NCBI GenBank assembly: GCA_964600345.1 | Contig: CAZRKA010000032.1 | Location: 1 to 22,951 of the forward strand | Direction: 5' to 3' | Source: JABMMZ01 sp964600345 | GTDB lineage: Bacteria > Bacteroidota > Bacteroidia > NS11-12g > UBA955 | DNA: 22,951 nucleotides | Part shown: piece by piece, positions 1 through 7,033 of the stretch | How the letters are laid out: every line of letters begins with the position of its first letter | Numbering within the stretch: position 1 is the stretch's first letter | The notes under the pieces: generated by a model | Database searches by the model: none | Told to the model about the DNA's origin: nothing | The model's input: only the letters and a program-made list of their open reading frames with translations | Translations under genes and position numbers: made by a program

Positions 1-613
1 CTGTAAATGTCTTTCTGAAACCCAGCTCAAGACCGATTACAGTTCCGCGCTTCACATTGAATTTATAACCCAGACCAAGGCTTAATGCGGGTTGTATCAA
101 TGAATACAGTCTTTTGCCCTCCATTTTCTGTCCTTCCGTCCCAATGTCGCGGAGCTCGACTTTGTCGCCTCCCGGCAATATGGCAACTGGCTCGAACATG
201 AACATGCTGATACCGGCAAACACATAAGTGGTTTTGTTTTCTTCATGCTGACTCCTGTTTATCCCAAAAGGTCTGAAATTGAACTCTGTGAAATAGGAGG
301 CTTCAAAAATATTGCTTTCGAAATGGATGTTTCTGTAAGAATTGGCCTTTGAGTTGCGGTCGTCTGCAGATATTTTGGCAAAGGAAAACTGATAGCGGCT
401 GGTAAAAAATCTCGAGTGATGGTACTTGTAAAAAATGCCGAATGCAGGGTGAGTTTCATTCAGATTGATTTCCGGAGCCAGATCGCCGGTGTAATTACTG
501 CCGCCGAGCATAAAACCCAGTTCAGTCACCCCGTTTCTGAATCGCTGAGAATACAGACCGGTTGACAACAGCATAAACAGCAGTGCCGGTAACCTGAATT
601 TGAAATAAAACAC
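1..613 (-). CDS. DUF6089 family outer-membrane beta-barrel protein (3' part cut by window edge)
   Basis: About 204 codons are visible, reading leftward off the window. The start is a GTG directly preceded by an in-frame TAA, so no longer N-terminus is possible; an internal ATG lies 13 codons in. A signal peptide follows (LPALLFMLLSTGLYSQ), then a beta-rich barrel-like sequence. Landmarks LGGSNYTGDL, LRDIGTEGQ, KRLYSL and GFRKTFT recur at matching places in the upstream neighbour, so the two are tandem paralogues separated by 25 bp and probably cotranscribed. DUF6089 includes PorG-like outer-membrane proteins of the T9SS, so an outer-membrane structural or secretion-accessory role is likely; this is family knowledge, not shown here. 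The missing C-terminus should hold the last barrel strands. Confidence 0.8.
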   Translation of the reverse strand, partial: MFYFKFRLPALLFMLLSTGLYSQRFRNGVTELGFMLGGSNYTGDLAPEINLNETHPAFGIFYKYHHSRFFTSRYQFSFAKISADDRNSKANSYRNIHFESNIFEASYFTEFNFRPFGINRSQHEENKTTYVFAGISMFMFEPVAILPGGDKVELRDIGTEGQKMEGKRLYSLIQPALSLGLGYKFNVKRGTVIGLELGFRKTFT

Positions 614-638
614 TTAGTAAGGCGTTTCTCCTATAGGC

Positions 639-1526
639 TTAAAAATTAAAGCAGGGTTGACGACCGCCGATTATCCTGTATGTGAGGGTTAAACCTCCAA
701 TCAGATACCAGTCTTTGGTTGCAGAGTTGCCTCTGAATTCGTTGTTTTCAAAAGGCAGTTCACCTACCTCGGCAGCACGGTCTTTCATGGCTATTGCCAT
801 TGGTCCGCTTGCTCCGCCTACTATGATATTATCTACATAGATTGATGAGACATCATCCAGATAATCTGTAAAAGTCTTCCTGAGGCCAAAATCAATTCCG
901 AAGGCCCAGTGGTCGTTTAATTGCCATTTGGCTCCCACTCCGAAAGGTATACTTAACTGCGTAAGTGAATATCTTCTTTTATCGTTGAATTTTGTGGTTT
1001 CCTGACCTTCTGTTCCCAGCGGCTGAAGCTCAATCCAGTCGCCATCCTGAGCCTGCAGAGAAGGATCGTGGTATGACATGTATTTGAACTGTGCTTTTGG
1101 GTTGAAGCGGAATACAGAAACACCGCCGAACAAATATGGAGTCCAGGCGTAAGATGTTCTGGTATTTTCGTATCCAAGTATATTCCATTCGCCCTGAATA
1201 GAGAATTCGACAATGTCCGATTTGAAACTCAGGTTTCTTCTCTTGCGGTAAGCATCAGAACTGAAATTGTAATCTCCGCCTTCAATCTTTCCGTAAATGG
1301 CCGTGCCCTTAAACGTGAGATACGGACCGTAGTTATATCTGCAGATAAGGCCTCCGGCTATATTCGTGACACTCCAGAGCGGCATAGCCCCTTTGGTAAA
1401 TTCTCCCATGTAGTTTGAACCTCCTAGATAAAGGCCGAAATCAAGGGAACTGGCTTTTTTTTGCCCATTTGCCATTAATGGCAGCATAAGCGTTAGTAGC
1501 AGGGCGGTGTAGGTTCTATTTTTCAT
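639..1526 (-). CDS. DUF6089 family outer-membrane beta-barrel protein
   Basis: 295 residues from the ATG at 1526; a GTG two codons further upstream is possible but adds nothing to the signal peptide. Residues 1-22 (ending LMANGQ) form a Sec signal peptide. The mature part alternates hydrophobic and polar residues as in a small outer-membrane barrel and carries the family landmarks LGGSNYMGEF, QPLGTEGQ, RRYSLTQL and GLRKTFTDYL, ending in aromatic strands (DWYLIGGLTLTYRI). These landmarks are shared with the downstream partial gene. In many Bacteroidota a DUF6089 gene lies just ahead of uppS and bamA, so this pair may lead into an outer-membrane biogenesis locus beyond the left edge; that is inference. 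It sits alone downstream of a 557-bp gene-free region and probably has its own promoter. Confidence 0.85.
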   Translation of the reverse strand: MKNRTYTALLLTLMLPLMANGQKKASSLDFGLYLGGSNYMGEFTKGAMPLWSVTNIAGGLICRYNYGPYLTFKGTAIYGKIEGGDYNFSSDAYRKRRNLSFKSDIVEFSIQGEWNILGYENTRTSYAWTPYLFGGVSVFRFNPKAQFKYMSYHDPSLQAQDGDWIELQPLGTEGQETTKFNDKRRYSLTQLSIPFGVGAKWQLNDHWAFGIDFGLRKTFTDYLDDVSSIYVDNIIVGGASGPMAIAMKDRAAEVGELPFENNEFRGNSATKDWYLIGGLTLTYRIIGGRQPCFNF

Positions 1527-1540
1527 TGACACACAAAAAA

Positions 1541-1562
1541 CAAAGTACGAAAATAGTACTTT
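1541..1562 (-). promoter_or_regulatory. 7-bp dyad over candidate -7 boxes of the DUF6089 operon
   Basis: AAAGTAC (1542-1548), a 7-bp spacer and GTACTTT (1556-1562) form a perfect inverted repeat 16 bp upstream of the ATG at 1526. On the minus strand it contains two possible -7 elements, TATTTTCG (1548-1555) and TACTTTG (1541-1547), both near the Bacteroidota TAnnTTTG. A TTTTCG at 1575-1580 lies 19 bp upstream of the first. The dyad could be a repressor operator or chance in AT-rich DNA. Confidence 0.35.
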
Positions 1563-1605
1563 TCATTGATAAAACGAAAAAAGCGGACATTTATTTTGCG
1601 AGAAG

Positions 1606-1733
1606 AGTAGAGGAGTAGAGGATTGAGGAGTAGAAGATAGGAGAGTAGAAGATAGAGGAGTAGAAGATTGGAGAGAAGAAGATTGAAGAGTAGTAGATTG
1701 AAGAGTAGAAGATTGAAGATTAGAGGATTAGAG
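1606..1733. repeat. 15-bp purine-rich tandem repeat, about 8.5 copies
   Basis: Successive 15-mers begin at 1606, 1621, 1636, 1651, 1666, 1681, 1696 and 1711, with a half copy at 1726. Consensus is GATTGAAGAGTAGAA, with one to four changes per copy. The plus strand is almost entirely A/G/T with few C. The period is a multiple of three, so the minus strand reads as a degenerate (N/S/Y-L-L-L-F/S/L)n peptide, but no plausible gene surrounds it. It lies between the end of the CUB/T9SS operon and the DUF6089 genes. Confidence 0.9.
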
Positions 1734-2083
1734 CTTGCCCCGTTACGCCTCAGGCGGATCTGCCATGGGGATGAAAGACGAAAGACCAGATAAGAAAGAC
1801 TAGAGAGAAATACGAGAGAAATAAAACTATAATACAATCCTTATTGCTGTGAGGACAATTTAACCGTGGCGACGGAAATAAAGCCCTGGAGGGGCGCAAC
1901 TCAAAAGCAGCCGGACTCTATCTTCCATCCTCATTTCCGATAAACCTTTTACCGGAGCCGAATAACACTATTATAGGTAAACAAACTACTGAAAACTAAT
2001 CCCTTCTCGGCCACCGCAGCGCCAGCGTAGGTGGGCTCTATCTTCCCTTTAAAATTTGAAAAAATAAATAAATTCAAGGGTTG
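1734..2083. other. Gene-free stretch with short palindrome and dispersed repeats
   Basis: No credible gene is present. GC-rich patches stand out of AT-rich surroundings: 1736-1772; a GCCC..GGGC palindrome at 1883-1895 (GCCCTGGAGGGGC) followed by GCAACTC; and 2008-2035, with CCACC facing GGTGG. The 11-mer CTCTATCTTCC occurs twice, at 1916-1926 and 2036-2046, exactly 120 bp apart. The 1883-1895 element resembles the REP-like palindromes scattered through many Bacteroidota genomes; that likeness is from memory and unproven. No clear intrinsic terminator follows the operon ending at 2084. Confidence 0.6.
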
Positions 2084-5000
2084 TTATCGTATCAGGTATA
2101 AGTAACCGCGTAAATATCTCCAAGGTGTTTTTTTACCTTTGTACTTAATGACGTAAATAAAATAGTCTGTCGGCAGAAGTTTACCCATATAGGTACCATC
2201 CCATCCTTCGGAAGGGTTTTCCGTTTCAAATAACTTTTCTCCCCAGCGGTTATATATCTGAATCAGAATTTTTGAAACAGAACCCGATTCAATTTTAAAG
2301 AAATCATTGCTTCCGTCGTCGTTAGGTGTAAATGCAGTAGGGATAAAAAGCGTAACTGTGTCGAGCACGCAGATATTCACCTTAAAACTGTCGCGGCAAT
2401 TGCCTTCATTTTGTATAAACAAACTAACCGTATAGTTATCGGTATCCCCTTCGTACATGTGAGAAGGGTTATTTGAAGGATTGTATGGCAAAGTGTTGTT
2501 GTCGCCAAAGTCCCAGTGACCGGTAATTCCGCCTTCACTCAGGTTGATAATCTGTAGTAACGCATTATTGCTGTATAGGCATTGTCCTGCAGGCGAAGTG
2601 GTAAAAAACGCCCTGATTCGGGTGTATCCTGGAATATTGGCAGATGTATCGTAAGTACATCCGGTCAGGATGTTTGTAACTCTCACTCTGTAAGTGTTGC
2701 CAACAGGAGCTGTTATATTTGGTGTATTTTGAACCGGTATGGTATTCCAGTTATAAGTGTAAGGACCGTTACCATTCATGCTCAGGTTGGCGAACCCTTT
2801 AAGTCCGTAACATTGTATCGGACTTGTGACAGTCGAACTGTACATAGGCGGATGTACAAAAACTGATGCTGAAGCTGTGGCCGAATCACTGCACCCGTCT
2901 TTCAATACCACCTGCCAGGTTTTGCTGGATTTGGGTATGGTAAATATGTTCTGCACGTTGCTCTCACCGCTGCTCCATCTAATATTGTAAGTACCGGTTC
3001 CCCCGCTAGTCTGGGCAGAAAGCGTAACAGGTGTTCCAGGACAAATGGTGTCTTTGTCGGCACTCAGCCACAATTTAAGCGAATCGCTTACATCTGTGCT
3101 GATACTTACCTGACTTACACATTTACCGCTACCTACCCGGTATGAAATAGTATGATTGCCGTTTCCTGCCAGAGCCGGGTTAAACGAGGTGCCGGTAATG
3201 CCGTTTCCGCTCAGAACTCCTCCTGATGGACTGAGATTTAATGGAATCAGGGTATCCCTGTAACAATAATTAGGTAGTAAACCTGTCATGCTTACAAGCG
3301 GCAATGGATTTACGCGGATCATTACCGTGTCGGTGCATTTTCCGGGCAGGCTGAATAAAATCTGATGAAGACCGGCTCCTGCAATTACAGGACTGAAGAT
3401 GCCATTAACAGCATTGACAATTCCCTTGCCGCTGAAACTTCCCCTTCCTGTTCCGTTGTATAATCTGTATGGATCATCGGCAATACAGAATACCGTGTCT
3501 TTCTGAATATCTGCTCTCGGATAAACCTGTATGATTATGGTATCGCGGCAACCATTGGCTTCGCCAACAACCTGATTAATACTTCCCCTTCCTGCAAGTG
3601 CGGGATTGAATTTCTGATAGTAAACTGTATTGCCCGTAATTCCCTGACTGCCCGTAAACAGCATATTCCACGGGTCGTTGAGGAGATACTGATATCGCAT
3701 ATAGTAAGCAGTGTCGCTGACGCAATTTTTCACAGTGTCTTTATAAAACCTGGTATACCTCAGATACATGATTTTGACATCCTTGCAACCGTTGGCAGCG
3801 TGATACGTGAGATTGACCTGGACAAAGGTGGATTTTCCCGGTACCCTGAAACTGTCTGCATCAAAAATACCGGCAATGGAATCAAAAATACCTTTGCCAG
3901 TCCAGTAACCACCGGCGGGAATTCCGGCAGGTAATGACCTTTGTCCGGCATCAGGACAGGCTATTTCGTCCCAGCGCGCATCAACATCCTGAATATTTCT
4001 TTTAAGAGTGTCCCGGCAACCGTTTATGGCATAGATATAAAGTTTATTTCCTGCACCGGCATTATAGGGTGAATTTGTACCCAGCCTCGAATTTATCAGG
4101 CCCGGACCGGTCCATGTTCCACCGACCGGATAAAATTTGAGTGTATCTGCAGTTTTAGATTTACAGACAGTGTCAAATTGGGGAATGACCAAACCGTCTA
4201 TGTTAATGGTTTTATTACTTGTACAGCCGTTCCAGGTATATGTTACCGTAAATGAACCGGGACCTGAAGGAGGTGTTATCAAACCTGCAGGGGTGATATT
4301 CGGACCGCTCCAGCTGCCTCCCGGGGGTGTAAAATTACTGACATTGAAAGGTGCAGATCCAGGACAGGCTGCATTGGGAGGTCCGGCGTTGATAGCCCTT
4401 ACCGTTACAATTACCGAGTCTCTGCAAGTACCAACATTGTAATAGGCTCTGAAAACCCCACCACCCGAAACACCTGGATTGAAAGTCCCGTTAGTCTGAT
4501 TGGTAATTCCTGTCCCTGTCCAGATGCCACCCGGTGGCGAGGCGCTCAGATTGAAAGCTCCTCCGGACTGACAGACCGTGGTATCGTTTTGTGCGACAGG
4601 TGGATCCAGTACTACAATATCAACGGTATCTTTTCCGGGAACAGATACGCCGTCTGAAACCTGCAGTATATATCTGGTATCCGTTAAGGGACATACTGTT
4701 TTAGGGGGTGCCCCGCTCAAACCGCCGCTCAGCCAGGTGTAGGCATAATTGGAAGAATTGCCTCCCGTAACTGTGGCTGTCAGTGTAGCACAACTGCCTT
4801 TGCATATTGTATATCGGTTGGAAACCAGATTGACCGTAATCGGACAATCGGTAATTTTGAAATTCAGCTTTGCATTGATATTCCAGATACTGTCGCAGGC
4901 ATCCTTGAAATAAGAATTAAAATCGAGCAGATAATTTCCGCTTCTGTTAAGTCCGGAAGCAAAGAAAACATCAAAAGTATTGGTTTCGTTTTTAGAATCA

Positions 5001-5638
5001 CAGTTGATACCTACTATATTGCTGACTGCTGTATTTAACGCTCCGCTTAATTTAAAGTTAGACGCTTTGAGTGAATCGCAGTTGAATTTCTGGTCGAGTG
5101 TTACTCTTATCTTATTGCTGTTACATGTAGGGTCTGTAACAGGCGAAAATTTAGGCTGAGGGACTGTAGTTATTTTGGCTTCCCAATTGAGGTCCCAGCC
5201 GTCGCAGACAATATTGGCATCCGAATGAAAGTAAAATGTAATACAGGTATCGTTGGCATTAATGGCAATCGGATTATTGATGGTACCGGTATAAGTTCTT
5301 ATCAATGCACCGTTGGTATCGCTGCCCCTGTATACTTTTAAAAAGTCGGAAAGGTTTTCGGTGCAAAAAGGTCCGTTGAATTTGAGGTTAATTGTCGATG
5401 CTCCTTTGACACATACAGTGAAAATATAATTTTCATTGTTGGCGTATTTCTTTACAGACTGCAGATTGCCTTCGCTGTCGGTCAGCTTACCCTTGCAACT
5501 GTAAATCCTGCCATTCCCCATTTTATATGTTGTCTGGGCAAAACTGGCCGTTATGCCCGCAAACACTAAAATAAGAAATACCGCAAACCTCAAAAGGCGC
5601 AATTGTTTGTGGCAATATGACGATAGCAAAGACTTCAA
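2084..5638 (-). CDS. CUB-domain, Ig-like repeat surface protein with gliding-motility (T9SS type B) C-terminal domain
   Basis: 1184 residues starting at a TTG. No ATG occurs before the signal peptide (residues 12-35, ending ITASFAQ), and the TTG lies one base after the stop of the preceding gene. Residues 39-156 match a CUB domain (FTVCVKG, GPFCTENLSDFLKVYRG, DGWDLNWEA). Residues 260-1000 are Cys-bearing Ig/PKD-like repeats. A GG-x-W-[TS]-G-x-G-[IL] motif recurs around residues 370, 440, 506, 576, 733 and 806, with a degenerate copy near 660, giving roughly 70-75-residue repeats. A PKD domain follows (HWDFGD at 1041-1046), then the CHU_C/TIGR04131 sorting domain (FIPTAFTPNDDGSNDFF at 1098-1114, IYNRWGEKLFE, GWDGTY). 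It is predicted to be secreted by T9SS and attached to or shed from the cell surface. As last gene of the operon it may be the adhesin partner of the upstream lipoproteins. Confidence 0.9.
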   Translation of the reverse strand: MKSLLSSYCHKQLRLLRFAVFLILVFAGITASFAQTTYKMGNGRIYSCKGKLTDSEGNLQSVKKYANNENYIFTVCVKGASTINLKFNGPFCTENLSDFLKVYRGSDTNGALIRTYTGTINNPIAINANDTCITFYFHSDANIVCDGWDLNWEAKITTVPQPKFSPVTDPTCNSNKIRVTLDQKFNCDSLKASNFKLSGALNTAVSNIVGINCDSKNETNTFDVFFASGLNRSGNYLLDFNSYFKDACDSIWNINAKLNFKITDCPITVNLVSNRYTICKGSCATLTATVTGGNSSNYAYTWLSGGLSGAPPKTVCPLTDTRYILQVSDGVSVPGKDTVDIVVLDPPVAQNDTTVCQSGGAFNLSASPPGGIWTGTGITNQTNGTFNPGVSGGGVFRAYYNVGTCRDSVIVTVRAINAGPPNAACPGSAPFNVSNFTPPGGSWSGPNITPAGLITPPSGPGSFTVTYTWNGCTSNKTINIDGLVIPQFDTVCKSKTADTLKFYPVGGTWTGPGLINSRLGTNSPYNAGAGNKLYIYAINGCRDTLKRNIQDVDARWDEIACPDAGQRSLPAGIPAGGYWTGKGIFDSIAGIFDADSFRVPGKSTFVQVNLTYHAANGCKDVKIMYLRYTRFYKDTVKNCVSDTAYYMRYQYLLNDPWNMLFTGSQGITGNTVYYQKFNPALAGRGSINQVVGEANGCRDTIIIQVYPRADIQKDTVFCIADDPYRLYNGTGRGSFSGKGIVNAVNGIFSPVIAGAGLHQILFSLPGKCTDTVMIRVNPLPLVSMTGLLPNYCYRDTLIPLNLSPSGGVLSGNGITGTSFNPALAGNGNHTISYRVGSGKCVSQVSISTDVSDSLKLWLSADKDTICPGTPVTLSAQTSGGTGTYNIRWSSGESNVQNIFTIPKSSKTWQVVLKDGCSDSATASASVFVHPPMYSSTVTSPIQCYGLKGFANLSMNGNGPYTYNWNTIPVQNTPNITAPVGNTYRVRVTNILTGCTYDTSANIPGYTRIRAFFTTSPAGQCLYSNNALLQIINLSEGGITGHWDFGDNNTLPYNPSNNPSHMYEGDTDNYTVSLFIQNEGNCRDSFKVNICVLDTVTLFIPTAFTPNDDGSNDFFKIESGSVSKILIQIYNRWGEKLFETENPSEGWDGTYMGKLLPTDYFIYVIKYKGKKTPWRYLRGYLYLIR

Positions 5639-5639
5639 A

Positions 5640-6092
5640 CTATTTCGTTATAGTAATATCAGGGGTGTTGATGGCATTACTCCAGTTGCCTGCCCTGTCT
5701 CTCAGCTTAAGATCAAACTGGGTTGTTTCAGAGTTTCCGGTTCCAAGCAGAAAAGTATTTTTTATCTGAACAGAAATGATGCCCTTTATTTTAATTTCAG
5801 AATCGGGTGGTGCCAGAGGTTTTATAAAATAATAATCCGCATTGGCCAGTCTTCTGTCTTTTACCTGAAGGTCGTTTTTATCAGGATCGTATTCGCCGAT
5901 ATCGCCGTCGGCATCAGTGTATTCGAAGCGGATTATCAGGCTGTCCTTAAATTCCTTAAGTGTATTCGAACTGATGTCGATGAGTTTGATTACCGGCTTA
6001 TTGCTTATCGTCTCGTCCTTGGAACACGAATTAAAAATTATAACCGTTGCCGATACTAAAAACAAAATGATATGTCTTTTTAAATTCATCAT
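5640..6092 (-). CDS. Small lipoprotein, function unknown
   Basis: 150 residues. The ATG at 6092 overlaps the upstream stop as ATGA, and a second in-frame ATG follows immediately. A lipoprotein signal peptide ends in the lipobox IIFNSC (Cys23), followed by SKDET; acidic residues soon after a lysine resemble the Bacteroidota lipoprotein surface-export signal. The mature domain is about 125 residues and beta-rich, with YTDADGDIGEYDPDKNDL near residue 60, an acidic Asp-rich loop of a kind often seen in Bacteroidota lipoproteins and able in principle to bind calcium. It ends DRAGNWSNAINTPDITI. I do not recognise a named family. Position between the haem-motif lipoprotein and the CUB/T9SS protein, with overlap on one side and a 1-base gap on the other, implies coupled translation and a shared role. 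Confidence 0.8.
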   Translation of the reverse strand: MMNLKRHIILFLVSATVIIFNSCSKDETISNKPVIKLIDISSNTLKEFKDSLIIRFEYTDADGDIGEYDPDKNDLQVKDRRLANADYYFIKPLAPPDSEIKIKGIISVQIKNTFLLGTGNSETTQFDLKLRDRAGNWSNAINTPDITITK

Positions 6093-7033
6093 TCGAGTCT
6101 TATTGCAAAGTATTTTATAAAATTGAATGAAGTGCCTTTAGCGGGAATGAATACAGGATCGTTCACCATATCGTCTGTTTCCGTTCTGATCCACAAAACA
6201 TCACCGCTCAAACCAATATCAGCGGTATTAATGGTAATGCTGTGCCAGTAATCGATATTGCTGCCTGCCACTCCCTTGGCATTGAATGGCGTGGATTCTA
6301 CCTGCATATTCTGCACGGTCGAATCGTACTGGTAAGGATTTAGCGTAAAATTGATAGTGGTGTTGCCAAATTGTTTGACAGGTGTTTTATCGTCGGTAAA
6401 TGCCACCATGATTTTTATACTGCCAGTACCCGCCGGTACAGAAACAGGATTGAATCCGCTTCGGGGCAAGGGGTTTGGCGAACCATCTGCAAAAACAATG
6501 AGACCTCCCATCTGGGGGATAAAATCTATGTTGGCCGGACTATTTCCAAACTGGTCCTTTGCTCCGTCATTTATCCAGTTGGTGATATTCTGAATGTACT
6601 CATTCTTTCTGGCATTCCAGTCGCTGCCGGGATCTACACTGAGAGGCATGACACCCTGTGATCCGGGAATAAAAGTACTCAATCTGTGAAGCAGCATACT
6701 TTTAGCCGCATCGCCGGGTACTACCCTTTTGCTGTACTGCGGATTGTTGGGATCTGTATTTGTGGTCAGCCGGTTAATCAGCGAATTGTAAGAACTTTCG
6801 ACCGACCTGAAATCGGGCTCAAAATTACCGTCGTGACAACCGCTGTTGGAACATGTGGGTTTAAATATGTTTTTATGCAGACCCTGAATGGTGTTTGGGT
6901 CAATAGGTTTATCGCTTACAACAGGATCTTTGGGTGTATTTTGCCAGTCGTCGTAAGGATTGTCGCTTCCCTTCTTTTTACATGAAGAAACAGTGAGTAA
7001 TACTGCTGTTATAATCAGAAAGCCCTGCTTCAT
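6089..7033 (-). CDS. Lipoprotein with c-type cytochrome-like domain (C-x4-CH)
   Basis: 314 residues; start and stop both overlap neighbours by ATGA. Lipobox LTVSSC gives Cys18, followed by KKKGSD. Residues 47-160 look like a small cytochrome c fold: IFKPTCSNSGCHDG (C61, C66, H67: four residues between cysteines instead of the usual two), VVPGDAAKSMLLHRL, a VMPL methionine at 129 as possible distal ligand, and a closing helix YIQNITNWINDGAKD. Residues 165-314 form an unrecognised beta-rich domain. This corresponds to the cytochrome-like part that Planctomycetota join to DUF1549/DUF1553. Likely role: a haem-binding lipoprotein of the envelope, perhaps electron transfer or haem-dependent sensing. 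The haem assignment depends on the unusual motif being recognised by the maturation machinery; a structural metal-binding or disulfide role is the alternative. Confidence 0.8.
   Translation of the reverse strand: MKQGFLIITAVLLTVSSCKKKGSDNPYDDWQNTPKDPVVSDKPIDPNTIQGLHKNIFKPTCSNSGCHDGNFEPDFRSVESSYNSLINRLTTNTDPNNPQYSKRVVPGDAAKSMLLHRLSTFIPGSQGVMPLSVDPGSDWNARKNEYIQNITNWINDGAKDQFGNSPANIDFIPQMGGLIVFADGSPNPLPRSGFNPVSVPAGTGSIKIMVAFTDDKTPVKQFGNTTINFTLNPYQYDSTVQNMQVESTPFNAKGVAGSNIDYWHSITINTADIGLSGDVLWIRTETDDMVNDPVFIPAKGTSFNFIKYFAIRLE

Noticed and set aside
1527..1532. GTG start two codons upstream for the second DUF6089 gene
   Set aside because: The ATG at 1526 gives a normal signal peptide; the extra residues add nothing.
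1606..1733. CRISPR array
   Set aside because: Units are head-to-tail 15-mers without spacers, and no cas gene is present.
1523..1837. 104-codon minus-strand open frame containing a Leu-rich pentapeptide repeat
   Set aside because: Its length comes from the 15-bp tandem repeat, whose period keeps the frame open. It overlaps the DUF6089 promoter and start, and its peptide is low-complexity with no signal or domain.
2040..2083. Intrinsic terminator after the CUB/T9SS operon
   Set aside because: Only a 5-bp A/T stem (TTGAA/TTCAA) is present within a T-rich stretch; too weak to call.
5553..6059. 168-codon plus-strand frame opposite the small lipoprotein
   Set aside because: Spans the junction of two minus-strand genes in antisense; no signal, domain or start context.
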